This document shows positions 58,773 to 64,000 of a stretch of DNA of 64,000 nt, piece after piece. The notes under the pieces were generated by a model. It worked only from the letters and a program-made list of their open reading frames with translations. It ran no database searches and was not told the DNA's origin. Both the position numbers and the translations under genes were made by a program. How positions within the stretch are numbered: the stretch's first letter is position 1; each line of letters begins with the position of its first letter. The DNA comes from Pseudorhodoplanes sp049324435 (GTDB lineage Bacteria > Pseudomonadota > Alphaproteobacteria > Rhizobiales > Xanthobacteraceae), in contig JBMOOQ010000028.1 in NCBI GenBank assembly GCA_049324435.1, positions 62,001-126,000 on the forward strand, written 5' to 3'.

Positions 58773-60500
58773 CTAATACCCCACCGCGACTGCGCCCCGC
58801 GTGCGCGTGTCGGCGGCGCCGGTGAATCCATCCTTGGTCATCAGGATCGAGTTGGCCGATGTGTTCGGTACCCGCGTCGCGAATCTATGGCCGCGCGCTT
58901 CCAGCCCCTTGAGCACGTCTTCCGGGTAAGTCTTCTCGGCGAAGACCTCGTCCGGCAGCCACTGGTGATGGATGCGCGGCGCCGACACCGCATCCGCAAC
59001 ACTCATCCCATGGTCCAGCACGTTGACGACGATCTGCAGCACCGTGGTGATGATGCGGCTGCCGCCGGGCGATCCGGTGACGAGATAGGGCTTGCCGTCC
59101 TTCATCACGATGGTCGGCGTCATCGACGACAACGGCCGCTTGCGCGGCGCCGGCGCATTGGCCGTGGCGCCGACCAGACCGAACGCATTCGGCACGCCCG
59201 GCTTTGTGGCAAAGTCGTCGAGCTCGTTGTTCAGGAGCACGCCGGTGCCTTCCGCGATCAGCCCGTTGCCGTAGGAGAGATTGAGCGTGTAGGTGTTTGC
59301 GACCGCATTGCCGAAGCGGTCCACCACCGAGAAATGCGTGGTGTTGTCGCCTTCGGCGGCCACCGGATCGCCGTTGCGAATCTCCGACGAAGGCGTCGCG
59401 CGCGGCCCGATATTCTTGCTGATGATGCGTGCATAGCTTTTCGATGTGAGACCGCGCACTGGCACGCGCACGAAATCCGGATCGCCAAGATAGACAGCGC
59501 GGTCGGCATAGGCTCTGCGCATGGCCTCGATCATCAGATGCGCGGTCTCCACGCTTGCGGCCCCGGTTTTCTTCAGGTCGTAGGGTTCGAGAATGTTCAG
59601 CATCTCGATCAGATGGACGCCGCCGGACGAAGGCGGCGGCATCGAGATAATGCGGTAGCCGCGATATGTCCCGGTGACCGGCTTGCGCTCCTTCACCCGG
59701 TATTTCTTGAAGTCCTCCGCGGTCATGACGCCGCCGGCTTCGCGCACCGCGGCTGCGATCTTTTCCGCGGTTTCGCCTTCGTAGAAGGCTTGTGGCCCTT
59801 TCTGCGCGATCGCGTCCAGCGTATTGGCGAGATCGGTCTGCACGAGTTTGTCGCCCTCGCCATAGGACGAACCGTCGGGCTTCAGCATCACCTTCACCGA
59901 CGACGGCCAGCGTTCGAACAGCGGTTTGGCCGCAACCATGGTGTCGGCGAGATCGCCGGTCACGATGAAGCCCTCGCGCGCGAGCCTGATCGCGGGAGCA
60001 AGCAGTTGCGCCAGGGTGAACTTGCCGGAGCCATATTTCCGGTGCGCCAGCGCCAGTCCCGCCACCGTACCCGGCACGCCGACGCCGAGGCCGGACTTCA
60101 GTGATTTCTGCGGGTCGGCATTGCCGGCGTCGTCGAGGAAAGAGTCCCTGTCGATCTTGCCGGGTGCCATCTCGCGATAATCGATCGCGATGGCTTTCTT
60201 CGGCTTGGCGAGCCAGATCACCATGAAGCCGCCGCCGCCGATATTACCGGCGCGCGGATAGGTTACGGCAAGCGCAAATCCGGTCGCCACCGCGGCATCC
60301 ACCGCATTGCCGCCGGCTTTCAGTATATCGACGCCGATCTGCGCGGCGATTGCCTCCTGCGCCACCACCATGCCGTTCCTTGCGGTGACGGCCTGCGCGC
60401 GCGGGGCATCGGACAGCGGCTTGTCGTGAACGGGACCTTCCTGCGCGAGCGCGGGCGAGACGAGAAGGGCGAGTACGAAGGGAAGTGTAACGCGAAGCAT
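58773..60500 (-). CDS. ggt: Gamma-glutamyltranspeptidase
   Basis: 575 residues. Signal peptide (LPFVLALLVSPALAQ), the large subunit start, and the autoprocessing site GDNTTHFSVVDRFGNAVA with the catalytic Thr at about residue 387. The small subunit contains LNNELDDFATKPGVPN and LSSMTPTIVMKDGKPYLVTGSPGG. It cleaves glutathione and gamma-glutamyl peptides in the periplasm. The start ATG 60500 fits the signal peptide. Confidence 0.96.
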   Translation of the reverse strand: MLRVTLPFVLALLVSPALAQEGPVHDKPLSDAPRAQAVTARNGMVVAQEAIAAQIGVDILKAGGNAVDAAVATGFALAVTYPRAGNIGGGGFMVIWLAKPKKAIAIDYREMAPGKIDRDSFLDDAGNADPQKSLKSGLGVGVPGTVAGLALAHRKYGSGKFTLAQLLAPAIRLAREGFIVTGDLADTMVAAKPLFERWPSSVKVMLKPDGSSYGEGDKLVQTDLANTLDAIAQKGPQAFYEGETAEKIAAAVREAGGVMTAEDFKKYRVKERKPVTGTYRGYRIISMPPPSSGGVHLIEMLNILEPYDLKKTGAASVETAHLMIEAMRRAYADRAVYLGDPDFVRVPVRGLTSKSYARIISKNIGPRATPSSEIRNGDPVAAEGDNTTHFSVVDRFGNAVANTYTLNLSYGNGLIAEGTGVLLNNELDDFATKPGVPNAFGLVGATANAPAPRKRPLSSMTPTIVMKDGKPYLVTGSPGGSRIITTVLQIVVNVLDHGMSVADAVSAPRIHHQWLPDEVFAEKTYPEDVLKGLEARGHRFATRVPNTSANSILMTKDGFTGAADTRTRGAVAVGY

Positions 60501-60552
60501 TCGAGCCTTCTGGTGCTCTTAACCTGCCCGTGAAAGGGGAGGAAAAGAGGAA

Positions 60553-61284
60553 TTACCGCGCCATCCCGTGATAGACGCTGTTCGGCCGCATGTCGGTGGC
60601 GGCCGCAACCCGGTTCGACATGTTGTAGAAGCCGGCAATTGCGGCAATATCCCAGATGTCCCGGTCGGAAAAGCCCGCGCGCCGCAGGCTGTCGCGATCG
60701 TGATCCTCGACCGCCCAAGGCTCGTTGGTCAGCTTGACCGCGAAATCCAGCATGGCGCGCTGTCGCTTCGACAGCCGCGCGGCGCGGTAGTTCATCACAA
60801 GGAGCTCGCCGAGCGCCGGATCGCCTGAGAGCTGGCGGACGGCCGAGCCATGCGCGACCAAACAATAATAGCACCGATTCTGCGACGATACCGCGACCGC
60901 GATCATCTCGCGCTCGAGTTTGCTGAGGCCCGATGGACCAAGCATCAGGTCGTTGTACATCGCAACGAAGGCTTCGAGCTTCTTCATATCGAAAGCATAG
61001 GCCTTCAACACATTCGGAATGAATCCAAGCTTCTCGATGCACTTGTCGAAATAGGCCTGCATCGAGTCGTTGAGCGCGGGCTCCGGGAGCGACAGCGCGA
61101 CGAACACGGTGTCGTCGTCCGCGGCGGCAGGCGGCGGTGCCGATGTGATCGGAATAGTCCTGACCGCCTTCGATCCAGTCGTCCGCGGTTCACCCGCTGT
61201 CGATGCCGCCGTTTTGGATCTGTCATTGCGCGATGGTTTCGTCGCCGCGTCTCGCTGGTCCGGCTTTTTTCGAGTCTTCGCCAC
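60553..61284 (-). CDS. AhpD-like carboxymuconolactone-decarboxylase family peroxidase
   Basis: 243 residues. The AhpD core has FIPNVLKAYAFDMKKLEAFVAMYNDLM, the redox motif CYYCLVAHG and the C-terminal DIWDIAAIAGFYNMSNRVA. It resembles uncharacterised peroxidase-related enzymes. An unusual, Lys/Arg/Ser/Thr-rich N-terminal tail of about 65 residues precedes the core. I chose GTG 61284 because GGGAG lies 9 bases upstream (MAKTRKKPDQRD); the frame is open to ATG 61332. Confidence 0.85.
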   Translation of the reverse strand: MAKTRKKPDQRDAATKPSRNDRSKTAASTAGEPRTTGSKAVRTIPITSAPPPAAADDDTVFVALSLPEPALNDSMQAYFDKCIEKLGFIPNVLKAYAFDMKKLEAFVAMYNDLMLGPSGLSKLEREMIAVAVSSQNRCYYCLVAHGSAVRQLSGDPALGELLVMNYRAARLSKRQRAMLDFAVKLTNEPWAVEDHDRDSLRRAGFSDRDIWDIAAIAGFYNMSNRVAAATDMRPNSVYHGMAR

Positions 61285-61451
61285 GCTCTTTATCTCCCTC
61301 ATGACCGGCTGCAGCGTATCGCCGGTCACCATCCGGCGGAATCCTCAGATTGCATGTTGCAATGCAGCACTTATGATCGTGACATCGCGGCAGGCAGCCC
61401 TCGACGAATGGCGGTCGGTAGACGACACTTCCGACTCAGGAGAGGCCATCC

Positions 61452-64000
61452 ATGAATATCCAGAAGCCGCTGACGCTATCGGTGGGCGAACGCGCCATCA
61501 CGCAACTGCTTGGACAGGCAGGAGAGATTTTACGGTTGAAGCACAGCAGCGTTCCGGATGGCTTCGCCGCGCGGCTGTTCGCGCGAGCCTCGGCGGAGGA
61601 TCTGTTGGTCTATACCGCGGAGGAGATCGCGGCCTTTGCTGCGCAGGCCTATGGTTTCCTGTCGCAGCGGCGTCCCGGTGTGCCGAAGATCCACGTCTAT
61701 GCCCCGGAGGGCGGCGCTGCCGGCAGTCACAGCCGGTCGATCTCGGTCCTAGAAATCGTCAATGACGACATGCCGTTCCTGGTCGATTCGGTGCTCGCCG
61801 AATTGACCGCACGCCACGTCCATGTGCGGCTTGTGGTGCATCCGATCTTCGCGGTGGCTCGCAATGCTTCGGGCCGTCTCGAGCAGGTCTTGGCCGACGA
61901 GCCGGCCAGCGAGACCGGACGGCGCGAAAGCTTCATTCATGTGCATATCGATCGCCTGCAGGATGTGGCGACGCAGAACACGCTGATCGTCGGGTTGGAG
62001 CAGGTGCTCGCCGATGTCAGCGTCGCGGTACAGGACTGGCGCCCGATGCTGGATCGCGTTGCCGGTGTCATCGCGGAGATGAAGGCAAGCCCGCCGCCGG
62101 TGCCGGAGGCCGAACAGAAGGAAGCCATCGACCTGCTCGAATGGCTGGTGGCGGACAACTTCACCTTTCTTGGCGTTCGCGAATATCGCGTCACCGGGCC
62201 GGATCGCGAACCCGTTGTGTTGCCGGAGTCAGGACTTGGCGTTCTGCGCCGCGCCGATGCGCAGGAGTTGAGAGGCCGCTCCGGGCAGGAGGCCATCACC
62301 CGCGGCCTGCACGCCTTCTACGCCGAGCCAAGCGCGCTGATGATTACCAAGGCCAGCATGCGCTCGCGCGTGCATCGCCGCGTGTTCATGGACATGGTGA
62401 GCGTCAAGCGCTTTGATGCGAGCGGCAACGTGTCCGGCGAAGTGCGGATCGTCGGTCTGTTCACCTCCACGGCCTATACCCGCTCCACCCGCTCGATCCC
62501 CTATCTGCGCCGCAAGGTCGAGGCGCTGCTGAAGCGTGCGCGCTTCACGCCCTCCGGCCATTCCGGCAAGGCGCTGGTCAACGCCCTCGAAACCTATCCG
62601 CGCGATGACCTGTTCCGCATCGACGAAGATTTGCTGTTCCAGTTCGCGATGCTGATCCTGCAGCTCGACGAGCGCCCGCGCGTGCGCGTGTTGCCGCGTC
62701 GCGACCGCTTCGACCGTTTCATGTCGGTGCTGGTCTATCTGCCGCGCGCACGCTCCTCGAACGATGTGGTGGAAGCGGTCGGCGAATTGCTGGCCGCACG
62801 TTACAAGGGCCATGTCAGTGGGCTCAACCTGTTCTTCCCGGAAGGCCCGATGGTGCGCGCGCACTTTATCATCGCGCGCTCGGCCGAGCCGGTCGAAGAT
62901 CCCACCCGGCAGGAGCTGGAAGAGGGCGTCGCGGCCATCGTCCGCACCTGGGTCGATGCGCTGGGTGAGCAGCTCGAACGCACGCATGAGCCGGATCGCG
63001 CCCGCAAATTGTTCGAGCGCTATCGAAAGGCGTTCAGCGCGAGCTTCCGGGATCGCTACTCGCCGGAGACCGCACTCGAGGATATCCGCACCATCGAAGG
63101 CCTGTCGGCGGAACGTCCGCTCAGCGTCGATTTCCATCCGCGGCCCGGTCACGAGAGCCACTGCATCGGGCTGAAGGTCTGGAGCCATGGCGGCGCCATC
63201 CCGCTCTCCAGCCGCGTCCCTATGCTGGAGAATATGGGCTTCAAGGTCGTCGACGAACGGACCTACGAGGTTCGGCCGGGCACGCCGCCCGGCACGCATG
63301 TATGGATGCACGATATGTCGCTCGAAAGCGCCGACGGCGCACCGATCGACATCGAAGCGCTGCAAACCGCGCTCGAGAGCTGCTTCCTGATGGTCATGCG
63401 CGGCATCGCCGAAAATGACGGCTACAACGCGCTGGTGTTGAAAGCCGGCCTGCAATGGCGCGACATCGTTCTGATCCGCGCCATCTCGCGGTTCATGCGC
63501 CAGGTGCGTCTGCCGTTTTCGCAGGATTACATGTGGTCGACGCTGCGCGCGCATCCGCAGATCGCGTCTCAGATTGTCGCGCTGTTCCATGCACGGTTCG
63601 ATCCGCGCCCCGAAGCGGAAAAAGGCCGCGCCGAAAAAGAGGCCGGCATCGTGGCCGCGATCGAGGCTGCATTGGACAAAGTGCCTTCGCTCGATGAGGA
63701 TCGGATCCTGCGGCATTTCGTCAATGCGGTGCAGTCGGCGATCCGCACCAATTTCTACCAGATCGGCGATGACGGGCAGCCGAAGGCGCAGATTGCGATC
63801 AAGTACGAAAGCCGCAAGCTGACCACGCTGCCGGCGCCGCGTCCGCTCTACGAAATCTTCGTCTATTCGCCGCGGGTCGAGGGCGTGCATCTGCGCTTCG
63901 GCAAGGTGGCGCGCGGTGGCATCCGCTGGTCCGACCGGCCGCAGGATTTCCGCACCGAGATTCTCGGCCTGGTCAAGGCGCAGCAGGTCAAGAATGCGGT
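61452..64000 (+). CDS. NAD-specific glutamate dehydrogenase (large type), N-terminal part
   Basis: The frame is open from ATG 61452 (AGGAGAGG site upstream) to the window edge, 849 codons, about half of the about 1600-residue GDH-180 family. Recognisable are NDDMPFLVDSV, VQDWRPMLDRV (ACT-like N-terminal domains), FRIDEDLLFQFA and LPRRDRF, and, near the end, the start of the catalytic domain GKVARGGIRWSDRPQDFRTEILGLVKAQQVKNA. It deaminates glutamate to 2-oxoglutarate with NAD. The end of the gene lies outside the window. Gene symbols vary (gdh2, gdhB), so none is assigned. Confidence 0.95.
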   Translation, partial: MNIQKPLTLSVGERAITQLLGQAGEILRLKHSSVPDGFAARLFARASAEDLLVYTAEEIAAFAAQAYGFLSQRRPGVPKIHVYAPEGGAAGSHSRSISVLEIVNDDMPFLVDSVLAELTARHVHVRLVVHPIFAVARNASGRLEQVLADEPASETGRRESFIHVHIDRLQDVATQNTLIVGLEQVLADVSVAVQDWRPMLDRVAGVIAEMKASPPPVPEAEQKEAIDLLEWLVADNFTFLGVREYRVTGPDREPVVLPESGLGVLRRADAQELRGRSGQEAITRGLHAFYAEPSALMITKASMRSRVHRRVFMDMVSVKRFDASGNVSGEVRIVGLFTSTAYTRSTRSIPYLRRKVEALLKRARFTPSGHSGKALVNALETYPRDDLFRIDEDLLFQFAMLILQLDERPRVRVLPRRDRFDRFMSVLVYLPRARSSNDVVEAVGELLAARYKGHVSGLNLFFPEGPMVRAHFIIARSAEPVEDPTRQELEEGVAAIVRTWVDALGEQLERTHEPDRARKLFERYRKAFSASFRDRYSPETALEDIRTIEGLSAERPLSVDFHPRPGHESHCIGLKVWSHGGAIPLSSRVPMLENMGFKVVDERTYEVRPGTPPGTHVWMHDMSLESADGAPIDIEALQTALESCFLMVMRGIAENDGYNALVLKAGLQWRDIVLIRAISRFMRQVRLPFSQDYMWSTLRAHPQIASQIVALFHARFDPRPEAEKGRAEKEAGIVAAIEAALDKVPSLDEDRILRHFVNAVQSAIRTNFYQIGDDGQPKAQIAIKYESRKLTTLPAPRPLYEIFVYSPRVEGVHLRFGKVARGGIRWSDRPQDFRTEILGLVKAQQVKNA

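Noticed and set aside
58716..60104. 462-residue open frame on the plus strand
   Set aside because: It is the antisense of ggt; the minus-strand frame has a signal peptide and catalytic motifs, and the plus frame has no family features.
62229..63890. 553-residue open frame on the minus strand
   Set aside because: Antisense shadow of the NAD-glutamate dehydrogenase gene, a usual artefact of high-GC codon bias.

Overview
The window looks like part of the main chromosome of a high-GC alphaproteobacterium of the order Hyphomicrobiales (Rhizobiales), probably near the Bradyrhizobiaceae/Xanthobacteraceae. This is inferred from gene order (hslU, smr, mltA, timA, fxsA, secB, dnaQ, coaE, maf, PPSR / hemE, hemJ, rho / mnmE, mnmG, rsmG, parA, parB, holA, lptE, leuS), an alphaproteobacterial Porin_2-type porin, an alphaproteobacterial-type Zur box, a CenR/OtpR-like regulator and palindromic intergenic repeats of a kind I associate with Bradyrhizobiaceae. 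No taxonomic marker such as rRNA is present.

Region 1 (1-10.1 kb) is an origin-flanking housekeeping block: the end of hslU, a Zur-box-controlled zinc TonB receptor (znuD), then the minus-strand genes smr, mltA and timA, plus-strand fxsA and secB, and the minus-strand run PPSR, maf, coaE, dnaQ. aroE, usual between maf and coaE, is missing. The PPSR/hemE gap (10.15-10.47 kb) is the syntenic position of the Caulobacter chromosomal origin and is the best oriC candidate. Region 2 (10.5-26.5 kb) is hemE, hemJ and rho with two accessory insertions: a frameshifted YadA-like trimeric autotransporter with a coupled secreted partner, and an 11-kb block between rho and mnmE (TPR-caspase protein, chemoreceptor fused to a UrtA-like binding domain, porin, DUF255 protein, two PIN/RHH toxin-antitoxin pairs, TauE-like exporter).

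Region 3 (26.6-43.6 kb) is the mnmE-mnmG-rsmG-parA-parB segregation block, with a perfect 14-bp parS core between mnmE and mnmG and two weaker copies downstream, then holA, lptE, leuS, an orphaned DUF433 antitoxin with a truncated toxin, a YggS-type PLP protein, a HerA-like ATPase, an L,D-transpeptidase, a CenR/OtpR-like regulator with a cyclic-nucleotide-domain partner, exonuclease III and LolA. Region 4 (43.7-57.5 kb) holds ftsK, an aminotransferase, two tandem glnK-amtB pairs for ammonium uptake and PII sensing, tesB, a UbiH-type hydroxylase, a GST, a Trm112-like / Lon-N / CnoX-like cluster, a prolyl-tRNA deacylase-like protein and tRNA-Gly(GCC).

Region 5 (57.5-64 kb) begins just after the tRNA with a short AT-richer foreign patch: a remnant of a TPM-domain gene and a two-gene operon encoding a predicted R-S-ExE ADP-ribosyltransferase and a 62-residue partner. 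This is the most novel-looking system in the window. Gamma-glutamyltranspeptidase, an AhpD-like peroxidase and the first about 850 codons of an NAD-specific glutamate dehydrogenase follow.
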